64,000 nt of DNA from positions 62,001 to 126,000 of the forward strand of contig CAWETB010000014.1 of assembly GCA_963811885.1 (NCBI GenBank), written 5' to 3'. A program made the translations under genes and the position numbers. Source of the stretch: Gaiellasilicea sp963811885 (GTDB lineage Bacteria > Actinomycetota > Thermoleophilia > Gaiellales > Gaiellaceae). Shown here in pieces: positions 39,535-48,031 of this stretch (within the stretch, counting starts at the first letter, position 1; each line of letters opens with the position of its first letter). The notes under the pieces are model-generated. The model did no database searches and had not been told where the DNA came from. It worked only from the letters and a program-made list of their open reading frames with translations.

Positions 39535-40509
39535 TCAGCCGACCGTGTCGGTCACGGCCGCCGTCGTCGCAGGCGGCGGCTCCGTGGTCGGCGGCGGCTC
39601 GGTCGTGGCCGGCGGTGGCTCCGTCGTGGCCGGCGGCTCGGTCGTCGCCGGAGGGGACGTGGTCGTGGCGGGCGGCGTGGTCGTGGGCGGCTGCGCCGTC
39701 GTCGCCGGGGGCTCGGTCGTCGCCGCGGGCTCCGTCGTCACCGGCGCGGTGGTCGGCGTCTCCGTCGTCGTCCCTTCCGAGGTCGTCGCGGGCGGTGCGA
39801 CGACCGGGGCCGTCGTCGAGCCGCCCGACGTCGGCAGCGAGACCGAGCCCGTCCCGCTCTCCTGCTTCGAGTCCCCCGAGCCGGCGACGAGCGCGGCTCC
39901 GACGCCGGCCGCCAGCAGCACGAGCGCCGCCAGCGCGATCAGCACGAGCGGGCGGCGCGGCTTGCGGCCGCAGGCGGCGCCGTCGCAGGAACAGGCGTCA
40001 GGCGGCGGCAGGACGACGGTGACGTCGTCGCCCGCCGTGGTCGCCGCGGCGCCGAGGGTCTGCAGGAGCGCGGCGAGCGCGCGCTCGTCGTCTTCAGGCG
40101 TGGCACCGCCGGTGAACCCGACCAGCTTGGCCCGGCCTTCGCCGTCGAGCAGGACCGCGGCCGGGCCGAGCGACCCGTGCGTCACGCCCTCCGCGTGCGC
40201 GTATGCGACTGCGGACGAGACGTCGGCCGCGACCTGCTCTACCTGAGCTTCGGTCAACGACCCTGCCGCGAGGCGCTGCTCGAGCGAGCCTCCCGGCAGG
40301 TACTCGAAGACGGCATACGGCTCGCCGTCCTCGACGCCCTGGTCGAACAGATGCACGATGCCCGGGTGAGTGAGTCTGGCAACGGCCACGTCGCGCGCGG
40401 GCACCTGCACGAGGACGTCACGCTGGAGCTCGGTGTCGGCGGCCCGCCAGGTCGAGCTGCCGAGCTGTTCGAGCAGCTCGTATCGTCCGGCGATCCGGCG
40501 CGTCCGCAT
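39535..40509 (-). CDS. Membrane-anchored pseudokinase with Thr/Pro-rich outer stalk
   Basis: 324 residues. The first 150 resemble the N-lobe and early C-lobe of a Ser/Thr kinase: GRYELLEQLGSSTW, THPGIVHLFDQG, YAVFEYLPGGSLEQRL. Key catalytic residues are missing: the VAIK lysine is Gln (DVLVQVPA), HRD is replaced in GVTHGSLGPAAVLL, DFG is replaced in AKLVGFTGG, and most of the C-lobe is absent. A Cys-rich linker (CSCDGAACGRK), a membrane helix (PLVLIALAALVLLAAGVGAAL) and an outer TTEPPATT-repeat stalk follow. A signalling scaffold is more likely than an enzyme. Divergent from the phosphofructokinase gene. Confidence 0.75.
   Translation of the reverse strand: MRTRRIAGRYELLEQLGSSTWRAADTELQRDVLVQVPARDVAVARLTHPGIVHLFDQGVEDGEPYAVFEYLPGGSLEQRLAAGSLTEAQVEQVAADVSSAVAYAHAEGVTHGSLGPAAVLLDGEGRAKLVGFTGGATPEDDERALAALLQTLGAAATTAGDDVTVVLPPPDACSCDGAACGRKPRRPLVLIALAALVLLAAGVGAALVAGSGDSKQESGTGSVSLPTSGGSTTAPVVAPPATTSEGTTTETPTTAPVTTEPAATTEPPATTAQPPTTTPPATTTSPPATTEPPATTEPPPATTEPPPTTEPPPATTAAVTDTVG
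39560..39750 (-). repeat. Thr/Pro-coding low-complexity repeat
   Basis: About 190 bases of imperfect GGCGGCTCGGTCGT-type units, coding the ATTEPP stalk of the pseudokinase. Unit length varies, so it is a coding repeat and not a CRISPR array. Confidence 0.8.
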
Positions 40510-40561
40510 GCCGGTGCTGTACCGCAGCGGGGCAGACGCTAACCGGGTCTAGACTCCGAGC

Positions 40562-41608
40562 GTGCCGCGAGTCGGGATCCTCACGGGCGGCGGCGACTGC
40601 CCAGGACTGAACGCCGTCATCCGCGCCGTGACCCGGCGTGCGCTCGACCTCGGCTGGGAGGTCGCCGCGGTGCGGGAAGGCTGGCGCGGTCTCGTCGAGG
40701 GGATCGTCGGGCCGCTGGAGCGCCGCGACGTCTCCGGGATCCTTCCGCGCGGGGGCACGATCCTCGGCACGTCGCGCACGAACCCGTACAAGGTCGACGG
40801 CGGAGTCGAGAAGGTGCTCGCGACGTTCGAGCGCGAGGGCCTGACCGCGCTCGTCGCGATCGGCGGCGAGGACACGCTCGGGGTCGCGGCCCGGCTCTAT
40901 GCCGAGCACGGCTTCCCGGTCGTCGGAGTCCCGAAGACGATCGACAACGACCTCAACGGCACCGACTACACCTTCGGCTTCGACACGGCCGTCTTCATCG
41001 CGACCGAGGCGATCGACCGGCTGCACACGACCGCCGAGTCGCACAACCGCGTCATGGTCGTCGAGGTGATGGGCCGCCACACCGGCTGGATCGCGCTCCA
41101 CTCCGGGATCGCGGGCGGCGCCGACGTGATCCTGATCCCGGAGCACCCGATCACGGTCGAGGACGCGTGCGCGCTGCTCCAGAAGCGGCACGCCGGCGGC
41201 AAGTCCTTCTCGATCGTCGTGGTCAGCGAGGGGTACGAGCTCACCTACTCGTCCGGCGAGCGCCAGCTGGTCGCCGGGGAGGCGCGCGCGACCGACCAGT
41301 TCGGCCACGTCGTCCTCGGCGGCGTCGGCGACGCGCTGGCGCGGGAGATCGAGGAGCGGACCGGCTACGAGACCCGGGTCACCGTGCTCGGGCACGTTCA
41401 GCGCGGCGGCACGCCGACGCCGCGCGACCGGGTGCTCGCGACCCGCTACGGGCTCAAGGCGGCCGAGCTCGTCGAGACGGGCAGCTTCGGCCGGATGGCG
41501 GCGCTGCACGGGGACGAGATCGTCGACATCTCGCTCGAGGAGGCGACGAAGGAGCTGAAGACGGTCACGCCCGGGTGGTACGCGGTCGCCGAGGCGCTCG
41601 CCGGCTAG
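40562..41608 (+). CDS. pfkA: 6-phosphofructokinase, pyrophosphate-type signature
   Basis: 348 residues from a GTG. Phosphorylates fructose 6-phosphate in glycolysis. The phosphate-donor loop reads GGEDT with Asp104, where ATP-dependent enzymes have Gly (GGDGT/GGEGT), and the partner site reads PKTIDND with Lys, where ATP enzymes have Gly. Asp plus Lys is the known signature of pyrophosphate-dependent enzymes such as that of Amycolatopsis. Substrate residues TIDNDL, MGRHTGWIAL and GHVQRGG are all present. The prediction is a reversible PPi-dependent enzyme. Its stop interlocks with the next gene in CTAG. Confidence 0.93.
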   Translation: MPRVGILTGGGDCPGLNAVIRAVTRRALDLGWEVAAVREGWRGLVEGIVGPLERRDVSGILPRGGTILGTSRTNPYKVDGGVEKVLATFEREGLTALVAIGGEDTLGVAARLYAEHGFPVVGVPKTIDNDLNGTDYTFGFDTAVFIATEAIDRLHTTAESHNRVMVVEVMGRHTGWIALHSGIAGGADVILIPEHPITVEDACALLQKRHAGGKSFSIVVVSEGYELTYSSGERQLVAGEARATDQFGHVVLGGVGDALAREIEERTGYETRVTVLGHVQRGGTPTPRDRVLATRYGLKAAELVETGSFGRMAALHGDEIVDISLEEATKELKTVTPGWYAVAEALAG

Positions 41609-43233
41609 CCGAAGAGCAGCAGGAGCGCGTCGGTCGGCGCGTAGTCGTCCGTCAGGACCGGCACGTCCTCGGTCGCGACGGCGGCGTCGACGCGGCCCCG
41701 GATCGCGACGGTGAGGTCGGGCGCGCCCGGTGACTGCTTCCGCAGCTCGGCCCAGCGCTCCTGGAGGAACTCCTTCGACGGGGCCGCCCCCTCGCCGGCG
41801 ACGAGGATGATGTTCCGGATGCCCTCGAGGCCGGTCTCCCCCTCGCCTCGGACGGGATGAATCGCGACGGTCGGGAAGACGGCGCGATACGTGCGGAGCA
41901 TCGAGCGGAAGAGACGGGACTCGGGGCCGCGGACGGCGCCGATGATGTTGGTCGAGACGGTGCCGCCGGGCGCGAGCCGCGAGCGCGCCAGCTCGAGGAA
42001 CTCGCGCGTGGCCAGGTGGAACGGAATCGAGTCGGAGTAGAAGGCGTCGATCACGATCGCGTCCCAGGGGCCGTCGTGCGTTGCGAGGAAGCGGCGGCCG
42101 TCCTCGACCTCGACGCGCAGGCGCGGGTCGCGCGGGACGTCGAAGTACTCGTAGGCGACGTCGACGACCTCGGGGTCGAGCTCGACGACGTCGATCCGGG
42201 TCGCCGGGAAGTCGCGCCAGGTCCGCTTCGGCGCCGAGCCGCCGCCGAGGCCGATGTAGAGGATCCGGCGGGTGGCCGGCCGGTAGGCGAGCGGCAGCTG
42301 CAGGTAGTCGGAGTACTCGAAGCGCGTCCGGTACGGGTCGTCCTTGTACATCCCGCTCTGGAACGAGCTGTCGAAGCGGAGGTAGCGGCTCTCGTCGTCC
42401 TCGACCACCGCGATCCGGTGGTACTGCGAGTCCTTCGTGTGCAGGATCGTGTAGCCGGACTGCTGGTCCTCGAGAGAGCCGGCCCGCTGCTCGTCGCGCT
42501 GCTGCCGGTAGACCGGCGACCAGTTCCGGAGCTGCGACGCGGAGACGGTGCCGCCCTGGTCCGGCGCCAGCGAGACGACCGCGCCGAGGCACGCGACCGC
42601 CAGCGCAAGCGCGACCGCACCGGCGAGCAGCAGCCGCTCGACGAAAGCGACGGCGGCGGCCGCGAGCATCAGCGCCACAGCGGCCGACGCGAGCACCTGG
42701 TCGGTGCCGAGCTCGGGGATCAGCCAGAACGCCGTCGCGAACGTGCCGGCGATCGAGCCGGCGGTGGAGATCGCGAAGAGCCGCCCTGCGGTCCGTCCGA
42801 GCTCGTCGAGCGAGTGCGCCTTCAGCCGCACGGCGATCGGCGAGACGGTGCCGAGGATCACGCTCTGGGCGCCGAAGAGGAAGATCGTCGCGAGCAGCGG
42901 GTTCAGCCGCGGCCCGGGATCCCAGGCGACGAGCTTGTCGAGCACCCAGTCGTCGACGAAGGGGATCGCCAGCACGAGCAGCGACGCGGCCGCGAGCATC
43001 GCGACGAGGAGCCGTGGGGTCGGATAGCGGTCGGCGATGACGCCGCCGATCCAGTAGCCGGTCGAAAGGCCCGCGAGGACGACGCCGATCAGGGCGCCCC
43101 AGACGTAGAGCGAGTTGCCGAAGTACGGCGCCAGGACGCGGCTGGCCGCGATCTCGAGCCCGAGCAGCGCGGCGCCGGCGAGGAAGACGGCGACCGCGAT
43201 CGCGGTCGAGCTGCGACGGCTGCGGGACGGCAT
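41605..43233 (-). CDS. Membrane-fused spermidine synthase-like protein
   Basis: 542 residues. About seven to eight membrane helices in the first 230 residues (ALLGLEIAASRVLAPYFGNS is the usual opening of this family), then a class I methyltransferase-like spermidine synthase domain: ILYIGLGGGSAPKRTW, VVELDPEVVDVAYEYFD, WDAIVIDAFYSDSIPFHL. The GGGSAPK loop and the D-A-F motif are kept. Whether these fused proteins make polyamines is not established. Overlaps the upstream TrpC-like gene by one base (TGATG). Confidence 0.85.
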   Translation of the reverse strand: MPSRSRRSSTAIAVAVFLAGAALLGLEIAASRVLAPYFGNSLYVWGALIGVVLAGLSTGYWIGGVIADRYPTPRLLVAMLAAASLLVLAIPFVDDWVLDKLVAWDPGPRLNPLLATIFLFGAQSVILGTVSPIAVRLKAHSLDELGRTAGRLFAISTAGSIAGTFATAFWLIPELGTDQVLASAAVALMLAAAAVAFVERLLLAGAVALALAVACLGAVVSLAPDQGGTVSASQLRNWSPVYRQQRDEQRAGSLEDQQSGYTILHTKDSQYHRIAVVEDDESRYLRFDSSFQSGMYKDDPYRTRFEYSDYLQLPLAYRPATRRILYIGLGGGSAPKRTWRDFPATRIDVVELDPEVVDVAYEYFDVPRDPRLRVEVEDGRRFLATHDGPWDAIVIDAFYSDSIPFHLATREFLELARSRLAPGGTVSTNIIGAVRGPESRLFRSMLRTYRAVFPTVAIHPVRGEGETGLEGIRNIILVAGEGAAPSKEFLQERWAELRKQSPGAPDLTVAIRGRVDAAVATEDVPVLTDDYAPTDALLLLFG

Positions 43234-43727
43234 CAGGGGAGCTCGCGCACGAGCACCGCGTCGACGCCGGCTCGTTCGAGCTCGTCGATCTGCGGCTGGG
43301 TCGCGTCGCGCAGGTCGGCGATCGCGAGCTTGCCCGCGGGGAGGTCGGAGAGCAGGTCGAGCACGTGCTCGAGCCGGTCGCCGTCGCCGTCCGGCGCCGC
43401 GAGCACGAACAGCTCCGGGTCGAAGCGCTCGAGCGCCTCGTCCAGCTCCTCCTCCTTCTCGACCTGGACGACGAGCTCGACGCCCTCGCCCAGCTCGACG
43501 TCCTCGTCGCCCGGGGAGACGATCCGCGCGTCGCCGGCCGAGCCCGCGCACGTCACGATCGGCAGCGCCGTCGAGGCGCGGATCGCGTCGAGCGGGTCCT
43601 CGGCGAGGAGGGCCTCCGCCCCGCCGGCTTCGGCGCGCTGTGCGGCCTCGGCGTCGCGCACGGCGACGATGAGCGAGATTCCGTCACCCTCGGAAATGGC
43701 CTGACTGAGACGTCGCGGGCCGGTCAC
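43233..43727 (-). CDS. TrpC-like TIM-barrel fragment protein
   Basis: 164 residues from a GTG that fits the start RRLSQAISEGDGISLIV. The pattern (ISLIVAVRDAEAAQRAEAGG; ALPIVTCAG; ELVVQVEKEEELDEALERF; PAGKLAIADLRDATQPQIDE; AGVDAVLVRELP) resembles the later beta-alpha units of indole-3-glycerol-phosphate synthase. The Lys/Glu active-site residues of the first half of TrpC are missing, so it is not a working TrpC. A longer open frame upstream crosses the divergent sialidase-like gene and is rejected. Coupled with the spermidine synthase-like gene. Confidence 0.6.
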   Translation of the reverse strand: MTGPRRLSQAISEGDGISLIVAVRDAEAAQRAEAGGAEALLAEDPLDAIRASTALPIVTCAGSAGDARIVSPGDEDVELGEGVELVVQVEKEEELDEALERFDPELFVLAAPDGDGDRLEHVLDLLSDLPAGKLAIADLRDATQPQIDELERAGVDAVLVRELP

Positions 43728-43754
43728 TCGCCGGAGCGTACCCGAGCCGCTACC

Positions 43755-45236
43755 GTGCGCATCGTGCGGGGTCGCGTCGCGATCGTCCTCTTGCTCGTGA
43801 CGCTTCCGGCGGTCGCGACCGCGGCTGTGCGCCCCGCCCTCGTCGGGACACCCCGCGCCGACGTGCTGCTCGGCAGGGACGGGCCTGAGCGGGTCGACGC
43901 ACGCGGCGGGAACGACAGGATCGCGGTCGAGTACGACGCCGGGCCGGACGACGTCTCCTGCGGCCCCGGCCGTGACATCGTCACCGCCGATCTTGGCGAC
44001 CGCGTGGCGACCGACTGCGAGATCGTCGGCCGCCGGATCCACCGCGACCAGTTCACGAACGCGGAGAGCCAGCACGAGTCCGAGGTCGAGCCCGACTCGT
44101 CGACCGTCGGTGCGACGACGGTTGCCCTCTTCCAGGTCGGACGGCGCCGGGAAGGCGGGGCCGCGGGCATCGGCTTCTCGACGTCGAGGGACGGCGGCCG
44201 CACCTGGCGCCAGGGGATCCTGCCCGCCCTGACCGCGGTCTCGATGCCGGCGGGGCCGTCCGCCCGTGCCAGCGATCCCGTGCTTGCCTACGACGCGGCC
44301 CACGGCGTCTGGCTCGCGAACACGCTGGCGCTGGCACCGGGCGTGAACCGGCTGACGATCCACCGCTCGACCAACGGGCTGACGTGGAGCGGCCCGACGG
44401 ATGCGGCGGTCGCATCGACGGACGAGCTCGCCTACGACAAGAACTGGCTCGCGTGCGACAACGGTCCGGCGAGCCCGTTCCGGGGGCGCTGCTACCTCGC
44501 CTACACGCTGATCGGCGACCGCACCGACCAGCTCGCCGTGCAGCGCTCCGACGACGGCGGCCGCACGTGGTCTGCAGCGGTGACCCAGCAGCTTTCGGTC
44601 ACGGGCGTCATCCCCGTCGTCCAGCGCGACGGCAAGCTCGTGCTGACGTTCTGGTCGGGCCGCACCGGGATGGTCTCGGTGACGTCGAGCGACGGCGGGG
44701 TCACGCTCGACGCGCCCGTCGTCATCTCCGAGCTGTCGACGCGCAACGCCCGCCCGTTCCGCGCGCCGCCGTTGATCGCGGCCGAGCTCGAGCGGAGCGG
44801 CTCCGTGCTGACGGCGTGGCAGGACTGCCGCTTCCGGACGGGCTGCACGGCGAACGACGTCGTCATCTCGCGCTCGGCCGACGGGAAGGCGTGGAGCGCG
44901 CCCGTGCGCGTCACCTCGGGCCGGAACATCGTCCTGCCGACGATCGGCGTCGAGCCGGGAACGGGCCGGCTGGCAATCGCGTACTACGTGCTCCAGCGCA
45001 ACGGCATCGACGCCGAGCTGATCACGTCGTCGAACGGAACGCGCTGGAGCGCACCGCAGCGCCTCAACGCGAGGCGGATGCCGCTCGAGTGGATGCCGCA
45101 GACGACGCTCGGGCGGATGCTGGCGGACTACATCGGCGTCAGCTGGGTGCGCGGGCGCCCGCTCGTCGTGCTCGCGCTCGCCTCGCCCCCGCGCAACGGG
45201 CGGTTGCAGCAGGCGATCTACGCCGTCCGCGGCTAG
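43755..45236 (+). CDS. Secreted sialidase-like (BNR-repeat) protein with RTX-like lead
   Basis: 493 residues from GTG 43755; GTG 43764 is an alternative. A signal peptide (VAIVLLLVTLPAVATA) is followed by a 60-residue Ca-binding-like stretch (GTPRADVLLGRDGPERV, ARGGNDRIAV, CGPGRDIVTADLGD). The main part is a six-bladed sialidase-type propeller with Asp-box repeats (STSRDGGRTWRQG, QRSDDGGRTWSAA, SRSADGKAWSAP, TSSNGTRWSAP). The catalytic Arg triad and Tyr of true sialidases are not evident, so glycan hydrolysis is unproven. Its stop interlocks with the WYL gene in CTAG. Confidence 0.72.
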   Translation: MRIVRGRVAIVLLLVTLPAVATAAVRPALVGTPRADVLLGRDGPERVDARGGNDRIAVEYDAGPDDVSCGPGRDIVTADLGDRVATDCEIVGRRIHRDQFTNAESQHESEVEPDSSTVGATTVALFQVGRRREGGAAGIGFSTSRDGGRTWRQGILPALTAVSMPAGPSARASDPVLAYDAAHGVWLANTLALAPGVNRLTIHRSTNGLTWSGPTDAAVASTDELAYDKNWLACDNGPASPFRGRCYLAYTLIGDRTDQLAVQRSDDGGRTWSAAVTQQLSVTGVIPVVQRDGKLVLTFWSGRTGMVSVTSSDGGVTLDAPVVISELSTRNARPFRAPPLIAAELERSGSVLTAWQDCRFRTGCTANDVVISRSADGKAWSAPVRVTSGRNIVLPTIGVEPGTGRLAIAYYVLQRNGIDAELITSSNGTRWSAPQRLNARRMPLEWMPQTTLGRMLADYIGVSWVRGRPLVVLALASPPRNGRLQQAIYAVRG

Positions 45237-46183
45237 CCGGCGTTCGCCGCCAGCCGCGCCGCCAGCTCACGGACGCTCGCCCGCAGCTCGTCGGGCCGCC
45301 GGATCGTGAAGTCGCAGCCGAGCTCGGCCAGGACGCTCGCCATCCAGTCGAGCGAGTCGACGCGCATCCGCAGCAGCGTGCCGTCCGGATCGTCGACGAG
45401 CTCGGCGAGCGTCGGCGGGATGCGCCGCGCCGCCGCATCGGCCGGCAGGTCGAGCAGGACCTCGACCTCCCACTTCCACGGCACGTTTGCGAGCGAGCGG
45501 GTCACGTGCTCGACCGCGTCGAAGCCCTCCGGCGGCGCGAGCGCGGCGGTGTCCTCCAGTTGCGTACGCCACATCCGGTCGACCCGGAAGGTGCGGAAGT
45601 CGTCGCGCAGGTGGTCGTGCGCGGCGAGGTACCAGCGTCCCCTGTGGACGACGAGGCCGTACGGGCTGACCTCGCGCTCGGACTCGTCGCCGTCGAACGT
45701 GCGGTAGGCCATGTGCACACGCCGGCGCCGGCGGATCGCGTCGGCGAGCAGGAGCACCGCGGCTGCGTCGGCGGGAGCGCTCCGCCTCGTCGTCGTGAAG
45801 GCGAGCGTCTCCTCGAGCGCCTCGACCTGCCGGCGCAGCGTCGCAGGCAGGACGCGGTTGATCTTCGCCAGCGCGCCGTCGACCGCGTCCGCGGAGCCGT
45901 CCGACCCGGAGCCGCGGGTCGCGAGCAGGCCGAGCACGACGACGACCGCCTCCTCGTCGCCGAGCATCAGCGGCGGCAGCCGGTAGCCCGGCCGGATCCG
46001 GTAGCCGCCGCCCACGCCGCGCTGCCCTTCGACCGGGATCCCGAGCTCCTGGAGCACGCCGACGTAGCGCCGCGCCGTCCGGGCGTCGATCCCGAGCTGG
46101 TCGGCGATCTCGCGGCCCGTGGTGAGCGGCCGCGTCTGCAGCAGCTCGAGCAGCTCGAGCAGGCGCGAGGTCGGCGAGGCCAT
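45233..46183 (-). CDS. WYL-domain transcriptional regulator (YafY family)
   Basis: 316 residues. N-terminal winged helix (SRLLELLELLQTRPLTTGRE; IADQLGIDARTARRYVGVLQ) in residues 4-60, then the WYL domain with VVHRGRWYLAAHDHLRDDFR and a C-terminal WCX region. WYL proteins sense nucleic-acid or metabolite ligands and often control stress or defence genes. It is divergent from two small conserved genes, 84 bp away, which are the obvious targets. Confidence 0.92.
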   Translation of the reverse strand: MASPTSRLLELLELLQTRPLTTGREIADQLGIDARTARRYVGVLQELGIPVEGQRGVGGGYRIRPGYRLPPLMLGDEEAVVVVLGLLATRGSGSDGSADAVDGALAKINRVLPATLRRQVEALEETLAFTTTRRSAPADAAAVLLLADAIRRRRRVHMAYRTFDGDESEREVSPYGLVVHRGRWYLAAHDHLRDDFRTFRVDRMWRTQLEDTAALAPPEGFDAVEHVTRSLANVPWKWEVEVLLDLPADAAARRIPPTLAELVDDPDGTLLRMRVDSLDWMASVLAELGCDFTIRRPDELRASVRELAARLAANAG

Positions 46184-46205
46184 GGCGACAGTGAAGCACG
46201 GATAG

Positions 46206-46222
46206 AGGGCAAGAACCGCCCT
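46206..46222. promoter_or_regulatory. Inverted repeat in the WYL divergent spacer
   Basis: AGGGC, seven bases, then GCCCT. It sits mid-way in the 84-bp spacer between the WYL gene and the gene at 46268, near the AT-rich TATTTTCCTTCTA. A possible operator; the arms are short, so it may be chance. Confidence 0.3.
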
Positions 46223-46267
46223 ATTTTCCTTCTAGGCTGGCGAGGTACCCGAGTGAGGAGACAGGCG

Positions 46268-46744
46268 ATGAGCGACGTCAGCGACTTCGACTTCTGGATG
46301 GGGGACTGGAAGGTGCAGAACCGGCGGCTGCGCAAGCGGCTCGCGGGCTCCGACGAGTGGGAGGAGTTCGAGGCCGAGAGCAAGGCGTGGCCGATCCTCG
46401 GCGGCCTCGGCAACGAGGACACCTACCGCACCGATCACGACGGCGGCTTCGTCGGGATGTCGTTCCGCTTCTTCGACCCGATCACGCGCGAGTGGTCGAT
46501 CTACTGGGCCGACAGCCGCCGGCCGGGGCTGCTCGACCCGCCCGTGGTCGGATCGTTCACGGGCGACACCGGCGTCTTCGAGGGCGACGACATCTTCAGG
46601 GGCAAGCCGATCCGCGTCCGCTTCACCTGGTCGCGGGTGACCACACCGAGCCCGCGCTGGGAGCAGGCGTTCTCGGACGACGGCGGCGAGACCTGGGAGA
46701 CCAACTGGGTCAACGACTTCACGCGCGTCGGAGCAGCAGCATGA
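46268..46744 (+). CDS. DUF1579-like conserved protein
   Basis: 158 residues starting MSDVSDFDFWMGDWKVQNRR. The FDFW-G-W opening, GMSFRFFDPITREWSIYWAD and the repeated aromatic strands suggest a lipocalin-like or DUF1579-type beta barrel that may bind a small ligand. Conserved but uncharacterised. The stop overlaps the next start as ATGA, so the two are made together; both face the WYL gene. Confidence 0.68.
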   Translation: MSDVSDFDFWMGDWKVQNRRLRKRLAGSDEWEEFEAESKAWPILGGLGNEDTYRTDHDGGFVGMSFRFFDPITREWSIYWADSRRPGLLDPPVVGSFTGDTGVFEGDDIFRGKPIRVRFTWSRVTTPSPRWEQAFSDDGGETWETNWVNDFTRVGAAA

Positions 46745-47223
46745 GCGCCGTCGAAGCCGCCTACCGGCATCTGACGAAGGAGATCGCGCCGGCCGCGCCG
46801 ATCACGCTCGGCGCGAGCGTGCTCAAGTGGTACGACATCGCACCCGCCGACGAGCCCGTTCCCGGCCCGATCCGCGCGCTGGCCCGCGCGACGCTGCGCG
46901 GCGCGATCGACTCCGGCGCGATCGACCTGGACGACGACCTCGGCTTCGTGATCCTGCACCGCTGCGGCGAGGGCTTCTACTTCCTCCTCGTCTCGACGTG
47001 GCGGAACGACAACGAGCTCTGGGAGACGGTCTGGGCCAGGAGCGACGACGCCGCGGGCTTCCGGCCGTGGCGGCTCGAGGGGACGCACCGCCCGACCTTC
47101 TGCGTCTGGGAGCTGGGCGCCGTCTGGCACGAGCAGCAGGCGTGGAGCCGGTTCCTCCGCTCCGAGCGGGACGCCGACGCGCGGGAGGCGTACCTGGAGG
47201 ATGCGTTCGCCGGCGAGGTCTGA
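46741..47223 (+). CDS. Conserved hypothetical protein
   Basis: 160 residues beginning MSAVEAAYRHLTKEI. The sequence is soluble, with mixed alpha and beta character and aromatic blocks (LGFVILHRCGEGFYFLLVST; TFCVWELGAVWHEQQAW). No family is recognised. It is coupled to the preceding DUF1579-like gene through ATGA, so the two proteins may act together. Confidence 0.6.
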   Translation: MSAVEAAYRHLTKEIAPAAPITLGASVLKWYDIAPADEPVPGPIRALARATLRGAIDSGAIDLDDDLGFVILHRCGEGFYFLLVSTWRNDNELWETVWARSDDAAGFRPWRLEGTHRPTFCVWELGAVWHEQQAWSRFLRSERDADAREAYLEDAFAGEV

Positions 47224-47233
47224 GGCGGTCGGG

Positions 47234-48031
47234 CTACTGCCCGATCGGATGCCAGACGGTCTTGAGCTCGAGGAACTTCGAGATCGTCCACGGGCTCTGC
47301 TCGTCGGCGGAGCCGTGGACGACGCGCTTGACGTTGTCGGCGGCGAGACGCTCGAGCTCGGGGGCGGCGCCGTTCGCGCCGGTGAGATCGATCGCGTTCA
47401 CGTCCATGTGCCCGGCGAGGATCGGCGCCAGCTCGGCCTGCAGCCCGGTGAGGATGTTGACGACGCCGCCCGGGAGGTCGGACGTCGCGATCGCCTCGGC
47501 CAGCTCGAGCGCGGCGAGCGGATGCGACTCCGACGCGACGACGACGGCCGCGTTGCCGCCGACGATCACCGGTGCGATCCGCGAGACGAGGCCGGCGAGC
47601 GCAGGCTCCTCCGGCGCCAGCACGGCGACGACGCCGGTCGGCTCCGGGATCGAGAAGTTGAAGTACGGGCCGGAGACGGGATTGGAGGAGCCGATCACCT
47701 GCGCCAGCTTGTCGGCCCAGCCGGCGTACCAGACGACACGGTCGATCGCGGCCTCGACCTCCTTCTTCCCGGAGCAGACGGCGGCGAGGTCGGCCGCGCG
47801 CGTCTCCATCATCTCGGCGAGCCGGTACAGCACCTGACCGCGGTTGTAGGCGGTCGCGCCGGCCCAGCCCGAGACGGCCTTCCGCGCGGCGACGACGGCG
47901 TCGCGGGCGTCCTTGCGCGAGGCGCGCGCGACGTTCTGGCCCTCGGCCTCGTACGTGCGCCCCGACTCGGAGCGCGGGAACGCGCCGCCGATGAAGAGCT
48001 TGTACGTCTTCTTGACCGGGAGGCGGCTCAT
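47234..48031 (-). CDS. Half-length aldehyde dehydrogenase without the catalytic domain
   Basis: 265 residues, about half of a normal aldehyde dehydrogenase. It covers the NAD-binding part: LFIGGAFPRSESGRTYEA, VAARKAVSGWAGATAYNRGQ, PEPTGVVAVLAPEEPALAGL and LPGGVVNILTG. The general-base Glu (LELGGK) and the whole catalytic Cys region are missing, and the end looks complete rather than cut by a frameshift. It cannot oxidise an aldehyde by the usual route. It is last in the deoC operon; a partner role with the full enzyme is inference. The ATG overlaps the microprotein stop (ATGA). Confidence 0.8.
   Translation of the reverse strand: MSRLPVKKTYKLFIGGAFPRSESGRTYEAEGQNVARASRKDARDAVVAARKAVSGWAGATAYNRGQVLYRLAEMMETRAADLAAVCSGKKEVEAAIDRVVWYAGWADKLAQVIGSSNPVSGPYFNFSIPEPTGVVAVLAPEEPALAGLVSRIAPVIVGGNAAVVVASESHPLAALELAEAIATSDLPGGVVNILTGLQAELAPILAGHMDVNAIDLTGANGAAPELERLAADNVKRVVHGSADEQSPWTISKFLELKTVWHPIGQ

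Noticed and set aside
39560..39750. Repeated GGCGGCTCGGTCGT units as a CRISPR array.
   Set aside because: Unit spacing is irregular, there are no spacers, and the units encode a Thr/Pro-rich protein stalk.
43728..44363. A long N-terminal extension of the TrpC-like protein.
   Set aside because: It lies opposite the sialidase-like gene; the first family-like residues begin at the GTG at 43727.
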